This document shows positions 1-5,582 of a stretch of 13,494 bases of DNA, piece after piece. The DNA is from CAZBGL01 sp964491375 (GTDB taxonomy: Bacteria > Desulfobacterota > Deferrisomatia > Deferrisomatales > Deferrisomataceae): positions 1-13,494 of the forward strand of contig CAZBGL010000237.1 in assembly GCA_964491375.1 (NCBI GenBank). The letters run 5' to 3'. Numbering within the stretch: position 1 is the stretch's first letter; every line of letters begins with the position of its first letter. Position numbers and translations under genes: made by a program. Below the pieces are notes generated by a model. That model was not told the origin of the DNA, did not search any database, and saw only the letters and a list, made by a program, of their open reading frames with translations.

Positions 1-393
1 GCCCGGCACGCGCCCCGGGCGCGGTTCCCAGGGGTCCCCTCCGGGTTTCTGCGGGCGGCGGCGGCCTATGAGTGGCCGGGCAACGTACGGGAGCTCGAGG
101 CGGTGCTCCTCGCGCACCTTCCGGCCCGCCCGGACGAGCCGTGGCGCCTGCCCGTGCGCCTTCCCCATCGGGGCCACGGCCAGGGGGTGGAGCCGTTTGC
201 CGAAGCCAAGCGCCGGTTCGAGCGGGAATACGTGATCCGGCTGCTGGCCCTGACCGGGGGCAACGTCAGCCAGGCAGCCCGGTTGGCCGGGAAGGCGCGC
301 AAGGACTTCTATACCCTCATGGCCCGGAGCGATGTGGACCCGGAGCCGTTCCGCAGGGTTTGCGGGGGTGGGGCAGGGAGGCAGGCGGGGTGA
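1..393 (+). CDS. Sigma-54-dependent transcriptional activator, C-terminal fragment
   Basis: This is the 3' end of a gene that begins upstream of the window; about 130 codons are visible. The fragment carries the end of the AAA+ ATPase domain, with the conserved WPGNVREL motif of NtrC-family activators (residues 26-33 of the fragment). A linker follows, then a Fis-type helix-turn-helix centred on TGGNVSQAARLAGKARKDFY (about residues 85-104). Such proteins bind upstream DNA and use ATP to open promoters held by sigma-54 RNA polymerase. The next gene, cheR, overlaps its stop by 4 bp, so it is co-transcribed with chemotaxis genes. A flagellar regulator of the FlrC/FleR/FlgR type is a reasonable inference, especially with a sigma-54 promoter ahead of flgF in the same window. 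The receiver or sensor part that would name it is outside the window, so the family is sure and the exact role is not. Confidence 0.9.
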   Translation, partial: ARHAPRARFPGVPSGFLRAAAAYEWPGNVRELEAVLLAHLPARPDEPWRLPVRLPHRGHGQGVEPFAEAKRRFEREYVIRLLALTGGNVSQAARLAGKARKDFYTLMARSDVDPEPFRRVCGGGAGRQAG

Positions 394-1223
394 GCCGCCT
401 GTGGGAAGACCCCCTTTACGGGGTGGTCGCCCGGGAGCTGTACCGGCGCTGCGGGCTCGTGTTCCAGGGCAGTCAGGCCGCGCTGTTCCGCAAGCGGGTG
501 GCGCGGCGGGCGCGCGAACTCGGGTACCCGGACGTGGCCGAGTATGTGGCCGCGCTCAGCCGGAACGGCTTCGGACAGGCGGAATACGAGCACCTGATCG
601 ACCTCCTCACGGTGAACGAAACGTATTTCTTCCGCGAGGTGGAGCAGATGGATGCCCTCCTGGATCGGCTCTGGCCCGGTTGGGCGGGCGGCCACCGGCC
701 GATCCGGGTGTGGAGCGCCGCGTGCTCCATCGGTTGCGAGCCGTACACCTTGGCGATCTTGCTGCTGGAACGGGGCCTCGTGGGACCCGGGCGTGCACCC
801 GTAGAGATATTGGGCACGGACATCAAGGAAGCCGTGCTCCGGCAGGCAAGGGAGGGGGTGTACGGGGAGTTCGCCCTTCGGGCCACACCTGCCCCGATCC
901 GGCAGCGGTACTTCAAGCAGGAGGGAGAGCGCTACCGGCTGGACCCGCGGGTGCGCTCCATGGTCAGTTTTCGGCGGGACAACCTGGTGGGTGGGAGCAT
1001 GGGAGGGGTCGGAGGCACGTTTCACGTCATTTTCTGCCGGAACGTGCTCATCTATTTCGACATGGAGGCGAAACGTAAAGTGGTGGCCCGGCTCGCGTCG
1101 GTGCTGCGGCCGGGGGGCATCCTGTTCGTGGGGCGTTCCGAGTCCCTGTTTCAGGTGCCCGAGGCCCCCCCCATGGTGCGCCTGGACGGGGTGACGGCTT
1201 ATCAGAAGCCCCTGGGTTCATGA
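390..1223 (+). CDS. cheR: CheR-type chemoreceptor glutamate methyltransferase
   Basis: CheR transfers a methyl group from S-adenosylmethionine to glutamates on chemoreceptors in the cytoplasm, setting adaptation level. The 277-residue product has the family layout: an N-terminal helical domain (about residues 1-75), the signature TVNETYFFREVEQM (about 73-86), the SAM site VWSAACSIGCEPYT, the GTDI strand end, and FHVIFCRNVLIYFD. The usual SAM-loop motif reads S-T-G-E-E-P-Y-S; here it is S-I-G-C-E-P-Y-T, so one acidic residue is replaced by cysteine. I chose the GTG at 390 because it overlaps the preceding stop as GTGA, has a GGGAGG ribosome site just upstream, and gives a normal family length. 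The open frame extends further upstream, but that part reads as a shadow of the activator gene. No pentapeptide-binding or receiver domain is fused to it. Confidence 0.93.
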   Translation: MSRLWEDPLYGVVARELYRRCGLVFQGSQAALFRKRVARRARELGYPDVAEYVAALSRNGFGQAEYEHLIDLLTVNETYFFREVEQMDALLDRLWPGWAGGHRPIRVWSAACSIGCEPYTLAILLLERGLVGPGRAPVEILGTDIKEAVLRQAREGVYGEFALRATPAPIRQRYFKQEGERYRLDPRVRSMVSFRRDNLVGGSMGGVGGTFHVIFCRNVLIYFDMEAKRKVVARLASVLRPGGILFVGRSESLFQVPEAPPMVRLDGVTAYQKPLGS

Positions 1224-1253
1224 CGGGTGGACCGGCCCGGAAAGGAAGGAGAC

Positions 1254-1736
1254 ATGGAGACCAAGGTCATGGAGAAGGACGAGCAGATCCTGCAGCTTGT
1301 GACGTTCCACGTGGGGGACGAGGAGTTCGGGGTGGAGATCCTGGCCGTCCGTGAGATCAACCGGATGATGGAGATCACCCGGGTCCCCCATGCTCCTTCC
1401 TTTGTGGAAGGGGTGATCAACCTGCGCGGCCAGGTGATCCCGGTGGTGGATCTGCGCCGCCGTTTCGGCATGCCGCCCCGGGAGCACGACCGCAACACGC
1501 GAATCGTGGTCGTGGAACTGAGCGACAAGGTGGTGGGGTTCGTGGTGGACTCGGTGAGCGAGGTGCTGCGCGTGCCGGCGTCCCTGGTGGAGCCCCCGCC
1601 CCCCATCGTGGGCGGCGTGGAGCGGGAGTACCTGGAGGGCGTGGTCAAGCTGGAGGACCGGCTCCTCATCCTCCTCAACCTCCAGCGCCTCCTGGGTGAG
1701 GAAGAGGCCAGGGAACTGGAGGCGTTCGAGCCATGA
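1254..1736 (+). CDS. cheW: CheW chemotaxis scaffold protein
   Basis: CheW is the cytoplasmic adaptor that links chemoreceptors to the CheA kinase in signalling arrays. The 160-residue product is a single CheW domain with the expected runs: an opening strand LVTFHVGDEEFGVEI, EGVINLRGQVIPVVDLRRRF in the middle, a central VVGFVVDSVSEVLRV, and a closing LEDRLLILLNLQRLL. The ATG at 1254 follows an AAGGAAGGAG ribosome site and gives an N-terminus of normal length; a GTG at 1227 would add nine residues without a ribosome site. It lies 30 bp after cheR and overlaps cheX by 4 bp (ATGA). No cheA lies in the window, so the kinase partner must be encoded elsewhere. Confidence 0.95.
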   Translation: METKVMEKDEQILQLVTFHVGDEEFGVEILAVREINRMMEITRVPHAPSFVEGVINLRGQVIPVVDLRRRFGMPPREHDRNTRIVVVELSDKVVGFVVDSVSEVLRVPASLVEPPPPIVGGVEREYLEGVVKLEDRLLILLNLQRLLGEEEARELEAFEP

Positions 1737-2200
1737 AGGCGGAGATCCTGAACCCGTTCATCCAATCCACGGTCGAGGTGCTCCAGACCATGGTGGGCAT
1801 CCAGCCCCGCCGGGGCACGCCCCGGCTGAAAGACTCCAACCACACCTCCTACGACATCTCGGGAGTGATCGGCCTGAGCGGGCAGGTCCAGGGATTCGTG
1901 GCGGTGAGCTTCAAGGAGGGCGTGGCCCTGGAGGTGGTCCGGGCGTTCCTGGGGGAGACCGTGGACGGCCTGGACGAGCAGGTCCGCGACGCCGTGGGCG
2001 AGTTGGCCAACATGGTGGCCGGGGGGGCCAAGCGGGCGCTGTCCGACGCCGGGTACGATCTCAGGATCGCGATCCCGACCGTGGTCGTGGGCCACGACCA
2101 CCTGATCGCCCGGCCTCGCGGGGTCCCCTGCTTCGAGATTCCCTTTGAGACCGAAGCCGGCCCCTTCAGCGTGGAATTGTGCGTGAAGTTGGAGGCTTAG
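1733..2200 (+). CDS. cheX: CheX-family CheY-P phosphatase
   Basis: CheX dephosphorylates the response regulator CheY-P and so ends the chemotactic signal. The 155-residue product matches the CheX/CheC fold: an N-terminal helix beginning LNPFIQSTVEVLQTM, a strand block with LSGQVQGFVAVSF, and the active helix GELANMVAGGAK (residues 89-100). That helix supplies the catalytic pair E90 and N93 in the ExxN arrangement known for the family. The second half repeats the strand pattern and ends PFSVELCVKLEA. Only one ExxN is present, as expected for CheX rather than CheC. The start codon overlaps the cheW stop as ATGA, so the two are probably translationally coupled. The same domain is also called chemotaxis protein CheX in flagellar operons of deltaproteobacteria, which fits this setting. 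Confidence 0.92.
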   Translation: MKAEILNPFIQSTVEVLQTMVGIQPRRGTPRLKDSNHTSYDISGVIGLSGQVQGFVAVSFKEGVALEVVRAFLGETVDGLDEQVRDAVGELANMVAGGAKRALSDAGYDLRIAIPTVVVGHDHLIARPRGVPCFEIPFETEAGPFSVELCVKLEA

Positions 2201-3141
2201 GGCCTGGACCGGACCGGCCGGCGCAGGAAGGACCGGTTCGCTCGCCGCCCTCGGGAGGGTGGCGAGCGGGGGACACGGTACGTGTCGAGACGGCCGGCCC
2301 GGCAGGAGCCGGGCGGTTCTGGGTCCGGGTGGACGGAAGGCTCCTGGAGGCATCCCTCCTCCAGCCGCTTCCGCGGGGGGCGTTCCGCGCCCGCGTGGTC
2401 CGGTCCGGCCCTCCCCTGGTCCTGCTCCCCCTGCTCGGCAGGGAGGAGGGGCCTCCCGTCCGCCCCGCAGCCCAGCCGCACCAGTGGGCCCGTCTGGTGC
2501 AGATCCTGTCCGATCTGTTGGGGGCGCAGTCCGGGCGGGAGTCGCCCGAGGCCCAGGCCCTTGGCCGGTTGCTCCGGCTCCCGCAGGATCCAGGGGCCCT
2601 GTCCGCCGCCCTGAGCCGATGGGTTCGGGCCGCATGGCCCCGGGACGCGAAGGGGCAGGATGTGCCTGGAGAGCTGTGGCGCCTGGCGGCGCGGCTGCTG
2701 GAAGGCGCGCCCGGGGAGCGGCTGACGGAGGTCCTGGAGGCCTTTCAGGAGCATCTCCTGCTCTTTCAGACCCGGAGCCGGGACCAGGTGCTGATCCCCC
2801 TGGCCCTCCCCTGGAGCGGGACGTGGATTCCGGGGGAGCTGATGGTGGAGCCCGAACCCCGGGAGGGCGACCGTTCCGGCCCCCGCATCCGGGGAATCGT
2901 GGTGCGCCTGGAGTTGCCCCGGTTGGGACCTGTGGAGGTGTCCGTGCGTTGGGGGGGGCAGGGCCTGTGGGTGCGGATCGCGGCGGGCCCGGAGGCCTGC
3001 GAGTCTCTTCGCGCCCGCCTCGGGGAGCTGCGGCGCGCCCTCCGTGCCCGGGGAGGCACCCCCCTGGGGGCGCTGCACGTGGCGGGGCTGCCGCCCTCCC
3101 GAGACGTCGCCGGGGCCCGGATCCTGGAGGTGAAGGCATGA
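2179..3141 (+). CDS. FliK-like protein with C-terminal hook-length-control domain
   Basis: The 320-residue product is not a typical full FliK but ends in what looks like the Flg_hook domain (about residues 238-305). Its pattern is VVRLELPRLGPVEVSVRW, then a second strand, then an LRARLGELRRALRARGGTPLG helix, matching the way FliK C-termini read. An N-terminal strand-rich part (about 30-85) and a helical middle (about 100-200) are unassigned. FliK C-termini contact the FlhB C-terminal domain to switch the flagellar export gate from rod/hook to filament substrates. The next gene encodes an isolated FlhB C-terminal-like domain, and the two are joined by an ATGA overlap. The start is uncertain: GTG 2179 lies inside cheX with no clear ribosome site, yet the next in-frame GTG (2329) would cut into well-patterned sequence. 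The domain call rests on pattern recognition only. Confidence 0.72.
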   Translation: MREVGGLGPGPDRPAQEGPVRSPPSGGWRAGDTVRVETAGPAGAGRFWVRVDGRLLEASLLQPLPRGAFRARVVRSGPPLVLLPLLGREEGPPVRPAAQPHQWARLVQILSDLLGAQSGRESPEAQALGRLLRLPQDPGALSAALSRWVRAAWPRDAKGQDVPGELWRLAARLLEGAPGERLTEVLEAFQEHLLLFQTRSRDQVLIPLALPWSGTWIPGELMVEPEPREGDRSGPRIRGIVVRLELPRLGPVEVSVRWGGQGLWVRIAAGPEACESLRARLGELRRALRARGGTPLGALHVAGLPPSRDVAGARILEVKA

Positions 3142-3416
3142 GCCGTGTGCGCCTCCGACGGGCCGCCGCGCTCGCCTACCGGGCCGACAGGGACCGGGCC
3201 CCACGGGTCACGGCTTCGGGCCGCGGCCGGGTGGCCGAACGGATCGTGGAGATCGCGAAGCAAAGCGGGGTTCCCGTGAAGGAGGATCCAGCCCTGGCCG
3301 AGGTGCTGTCGGCCCTGGATCCCGGGGAGGAGATCCCTCCGGAGACGTACCAGGCCGTGGCCGAGATCCTGGCGTTCCTCTACCGGGTGGACCGGGAGAC
3401 CGGGGAGGGACGGTAG
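3138..3416 (+). CDS. FlhB C-terminal-domain-like protein (orphan export switch protein)
   Basis: This 92-residue protein aligns by eye with the cytoplasmic C-terminal domain of the flagellar export gate protein FlhB. The shared pattern is AALAYRADRDRAPRVTASG, then AERIVEIAKQSGVPVKEDPALAEVL, then GEEIPPETYQAVAEILAFLYR. It has no membrane segments, so it is a stand-alone soluble version, like proteins called FhlB, FlhX or YlqH in other bacteria. FlhB cleaves itself within an NPTH motif just before this region; here the equivalent position reads RLRRAAALAY, so the self-cleaving site is absent. The ATG overlaps the stop of the FliK-like gene (ATGA), tying the two together. In some bacteria such fragments can replace the cleaved half of FlhB. 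Whether it does so here is inference. It ends the left operon. Confidence 0.83.
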   Translation: MSRVRLRRAAALAYRADRDRAPRVTASGRGRVAERIVEIAKQSGVPVKEDPALAEVLSALDPGEEIPPETYQAVAEILAFLYRVDRETGEGR

Positions 3417-3468
3417 GGCCGCTCGGGGCAGAGACTTCCCGGGGCGCTCGAACAGGCTCTTCCCACCC

Positions 3469-3529
3469 GGCTCGGGGGCTCGGATCCGCGCACGCGGCCG
3501 AAAGGCCAGACACGGTCGCCCCCCGAGCC
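3469..3529. repeat. Nested inverted repeat 50 bp past the left operon
   Basis: The outer arms GGCTCGGGGG (3469-3478) and CCCCCGAGCC (3520-3529) are perfect complements, 10 bp. The 41-nt interior can fold CCGC-GCAC-GCGG (3486-3497) or GGCC-GAAA-GGCC (3496-3507), the latter with a GNRA-type tetraloop; the two share bases and cannot both form. GGCTCGG occurs twice in the left arm, giving an alternative 8-bp register with 3523-3530. There is no T-run after it, so it is not a standard terminator. It could stabilise the 3' end of the upstream mRNA or be a dispersed repeat. Confidence 0.55.
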
Positions 3530-3708
3530 CATTCAACGCGCACGCGAGCGGCACGGAAGCCTCCGAGCACCACCGCCGAGGCCGTGGCCCAGGCGAAAAC
3601 GAGCCCCTGGCGGTACTCCTGCGAACTACACCCCAAGACCACTGTCAGGGCCGTCCCTTTGCGGAGCCGACGGGTGCGGGCCCGGGCAGGCCACACTGTC
3701 CCCCGCCC

Positions 3709-3756
3709 GGGAGGCATCCCACATGCTCCGCCAAGGGTCGCGGGCGGCATCCCGCA
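3709..3756. repeat. Direct repeat pair GGGmGGCATCCCrCA, 33 bp apart
   Basis: GGGAGGCATCCCACA (3709-3723) and GGGCGGCATCCCGCA (3742-3756) match at 13 of 15 positions. Their starts are 33 bp apart, close to three turns of the helix, so a protein bound to each would face the same side. Each copy is itself an imperfect dyad (GGG..CCC). They lie about 250-290 bp upstream of the start predicted from the sigma-54 promoter, so they are candidate activator binding sites. GGCATCCC recurs a third time, overlapping the -24 element at 3980. Confidence 0.45.
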
Positions 3757-3822
3757 GTCACGGCGGGCGACGAAACGCCCAAGGCTCTCACAAGGCTGAG
3801 GCTCTTCCAGTTGTCGGCCGTC

Positions 3823-3853
3823 CACCCCGAACCGTGAGGAGACACCCCGAACC
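3823..3853. repeat. Direct repeat pair CACCCCGAACC, 20 bp apart
   Basis: CACCCCGAACC appears exactly twice, at 3823-3833 and 3843-3853, 20 bp apart or roughly two helical turns. The pair lies about 150-180 bp ahead of the predicted sigma-54 start site, a usual distance for enhancer-binding activators of this class. An 11-bp exact tandem in a gap this size is unlikely to be coding-driven. A role as an upstream activator site for flgF is inferred from position only. Confidence 0.45.
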
Positions 3854-3861
3854 TCCGCTAC

Positions 3862-3953
3862 GGGGGTAGGCCCCGGGGGCAGAACCTCCCCCCAAGGGGG
3901 ACAGGACAGCCCCCCGCCGCGCACGCCTCCTCTCCCCCAGCCCCTCTCTCCAC
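3862..3953 (+). terminator. Possible Rho-dependent terminator region (rut-like, C-rich)
   Basis: The left part alternates G and C runs: GGGGG 3862-3866, CCCC 3871-3874, GGGGG 3875-3879, CCCCCC 3888-3893, GGGGG 3896-3900, CCCCCC 3910-3915, which can pair in mutually exclusive ways. The right part, 3911-3953, has about 29 C against 5 G, the C-over-G bias expected of a Rho loading site. As no intrinsic terminator follows the left operon, this tract is a candidate for ending that transcript before the flgF promoter. Rho sites are poorly defined in sequence, so this is tentative. Confidence 0.3.
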
Positions 3954-3978
3954 CGGGGTTTCTCGCCGGCGCGCATAG

Positions 3979-3994
3979 TGGCATCCCCCTTGCT
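3979..3994 (+). promoter_or_regulatory. Sigma-54 promoter of the flgF operon
   Basis: The sequence TGGCATCCCCCTTGCT has the invariant GG (3980-3981) and GC (3992-3993) exactly 10 nt apart, with TGGCA and TTGCT flanks matching the known sigma-54 consensus TGGCAYR-N4-TTGCW at nearly all positions. Transcription would begin about 12 nt past the GC, near 4005, leaving an approximately 18-nt leader that is almost entirely the ribosome site. A sigma-54 activator gene ends at the left of the window, consistent with sigma-54 control of rod and ring genes. Confidence 0.78.
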
Positions 3995-4023
3995 ACGGAG
4001 GTCCCCCGGAAGGAGGTCTCCCG

Positions 4024-4758
4024 ATGATCCGGGCGCTGTACACCGCGACGAGCGGGTTGCTCGTGGAGTCTAGGCGTCTGAACCTGGCCTCGAGGAACCT
4101 CTACTACGGCATGGTTCCCGGGTACCGGGGAGCCGCCGAACTCCGGGAGGCGGACCGGCCTACGGCCCCGGCGGTGCCGACCGACATCCAGACCCGGTAC
4201 GCCGGGGAGTTCGTGGACGCAAGGCCCGGGGCCATCCAGCCCACGGGCCGGGCCCTGGACCTCGCCCTGGAAGGCGACGGCCTGTTCGCCGTCCAGACCC
4301 CGGCGGGGGTGGCGTACACGCGCGCGGGCCGGTTCTACCGGGCCCGAGACGGGGTGATCCGGAATGGCAACGGGTTTGCCCTGCTGGGCGAGGAGGGCCC
4401 CATCCAGGTCCCGGACGAGCTCCTCCCCCCGGGCGCGGAGATCCGGGTGGGGGAGGACGGCACGGTCCGGGCCGGCGGCGAGGTGGTGGGGCGGCTGCTC
4501 CTTCGCGACTTTCCGGGCTTCCGGGGACTCCGCCGGGTCCAGGGGACCCTGTTCATCCCCACGGGGGCGGTGGCCCCCGTGCCGGCGAAGGCCCGGGTGC
4601 TCCAGAAGGCCCTGGAGCAGTCCAACGTCCAGATCGTTGAGCAGATGGTGCGCACCATCGAGGCGGTGCGCGCCTTCGAGGCGTACCAGAAGGTGATCAC
4701 CACGGTGATGGAAGAGGTGACGGCCGAGAGCGTTCGCCGGCTCGGCCGCGTGGCCTGA
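4024..4758 (+). CDS. flgF: Flagellar proximal rod protein FlgF (divergent N-terminus)
   Basis: FlgF forms part of the flagellar rod that crosses the periplasm; it is exported by the flagellar type III apparatus without a signal peptide. The 244-residue product has the rod/hook-family start MIRALYTATSGLLVESRRLN, a body with RALDLALEGDGLFAVQTPAG and YTRAGRFYRARDG, and a standard closing block LEQSNVQIVEQMVRTIEAVR followed by AFEAYQKVI. Oddly, the near-universal NNLANVNTxGFK motif after the first helix is replaced by SRNLYYGMVPGYRG (residues 23-36). The ATG at 4024 has a GGAAGGAGG ribosome site seven bases ahead and sits directly behind the sigma-54 promoter. FlgF is preferred over FlgG because a canonical flgG follows. 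It is the first gene of the right operon. Confidence 0.88.
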   Translation: MIRALYTATSGLLVESRRLNLASRNLYYGMVPGYRGAAELREADRPTAPAVPTDIQTRYAGEFVDARPGAIQPTGRALDLALEGDGLFAVQTPAGVAYTRAGRFYRARDGVIRNGNGFALLGEEGPIQVPDELLPPGAEIRVGEDGTVRAGGEVVGRLLLRDFPGFRGLRRVQGTLFIPTGAVAPVPAKARVLQKALEQSNVQIVEQMVRTIEAVRAFEAYQKVITTVMEEVTAESVRRLGRVA

Positions 4759-4787
4759 ACGCGTTTCCCACCGGACGGAGGAGGAAC

Positions 4788-5579
4788 ATGATCCGCGCTC
4801 TGTGGACCGCCGCCGCGGGCATGAACTGCCAGCAGATCAACGTGGACGTGATCGCCAACAACCTGGCCAACGTGAACACGGCCGGGTTCAAGCGCAGCCG
4901 CGTGGACTTCCAGGATCTGCTCTACCAGAGCCTGCTCACGCCCGGCTCGGTTTCGTCGGCCGGCGCCGAGTACCCGGTGGGCCTGGAGGTGGGACTGGGG
5001 GCCCGTGTGGTGAGCACGGAGAAGATCTTCACCCAGGGCGACTTCCGGGAGACCGGCAACCCCCTGGACCTGGTGATCGAGGGAGACGGGTTCTTCCAGG
5101 TCACCATGCCCAACGGGACCACGGCCTACACCCGGGCGGGCACGTTCAAGCTCGACTCGCAGGGGAGGCTGTGCACCGGCGAGGGATGGCTGCTCTACCC
5201 GGAGATCACCATCCCGCCCAACGCGGTGGAGATCACCGTGGGCAGCGACGGATCCATTTCCATCCTGAACGGGGAGACCGGAGAGGTGGAGGACCTGGGG
5301 GTGACCATCGAACTGGCCCGGTTCTCCAACCCCGCGGGCCTGAAGGCCATCGGCCACTCCGTGTACGTGCCCACGCCGGCCTCGGGAGACCCCATCACGG
5401 GCACCCCGGGCACCCTGGGCCTGGGCACCATCAACCAGGGGTTCGTCGAGATGAGCAACGTGAGCGTGGTGGAGGAGATGGTGAACCTGATCGCGGGGCA
5501 GCGCGCCTACGAGGTGGCCTCCAAGGCCATCCAGGCCGCGGACGAGATGCTCCAGACCTCCAACAACGTGAAGAGGTAA
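4788..5579 (+). CDS. flgG: Flagellar distal rod protein FlgG
   Basis: FlgG builds the distal rod, the drive shaft that passes through the P and L rings. The product is 263 residues, the usual length. It begins MIRALWTAAAGMNCQQINVD and continues with the intact family motif VIANNLANVNTAGFKRSRVD, absent from the preceding flgF. The central RETGNPLDLVIEGDGFFQV and YTRAGTFKLDSQGRL match FlgG closely, and the C-terminus carries GFVEMSNVSVVEEMVNLI plus the final helix ending MLQTSNNVKR. The ATG follows a strong GGAGGAGG site (4777-4784), 29 bp after flgF. No anomaly was seen. Confidence 0.97.
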   Translation: MIRALWTAAAGMNCQQINVDVIANNLANVNTAGFKRSRVDFQDLLYQSLLTPGSVSSAGAEYPVGLEVGLGARVVSTEKIFTQGDFRETGNPLDLVIEGDGFFQVTMPNGTTAYTRAGTFKLDSQGRLCTGEGWLLYPEITIPPNAVEITVGSDGSISILNGETGEVEDLGVTIELARFSNPAGLKAIGHSVYVPTPASGDPITGTPGTLGLGTINQGFVEMSNVSVVEEMVNLIAGQRAYEVASKAIQAADEMLQTSNNVKR

Positions 5580-5582
5580 GCG

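Larger units (their letters stand above)
3417..4023 (+). other. Non-coding control region between the chemotaxis and rod-ring operons
   Basis: About 600 bp with no credible gene. Open frames on either strand have no ribosome site, no recognisable product and lack the GC-ending codon signature of the neighbours. From left to right it holds a nested inverted repeat (3469-3529), two pairs of spaced direct repeats (3709-3756 and 3823-3853), alternating G and C runs (3862-3915), a C-rich G-poor tract (to about 3953), and a sigma-54 promoter with the flgF ribosome site. No intrinsic terminator with a T-run was found on the + strand after the left operon. Its length is unusual in a window where other gene joints are overlaps or under 30 bp. 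Confidence 0.8.

Noticed and set aside
1202..3139. 645-codon open frame on the minus strand
   Set aside because: It lies fully opposite cheW, cheX and the FliK-like gene. The translation is Pro/Arg/Gly-rich with no known motif, as expected of an antisense shadow in 70 % GC DNA.
3469..3780. Cyclic-di-GMP or other known riboswitch in the control region
   Set aside because: The GAAA tetraloop prompted the check, but I could not find the conserved joining segments of the c-di-GMP aptamer on either strand, and the sigma-54 start lies downstream of this region.
3584..3799. 71-codon + strand frame in the control region
   Set aside because: No ribosome site before the GTG, codons unlike the neighbours, and it runs through the repeat pair at 3709-3756.
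3208..3984. 258-codon minus-strand frame across the control region
   Set aside because: It overlaps the FlhB-like gene, has no recognisable product and no GC-ending codon preference in the gap.
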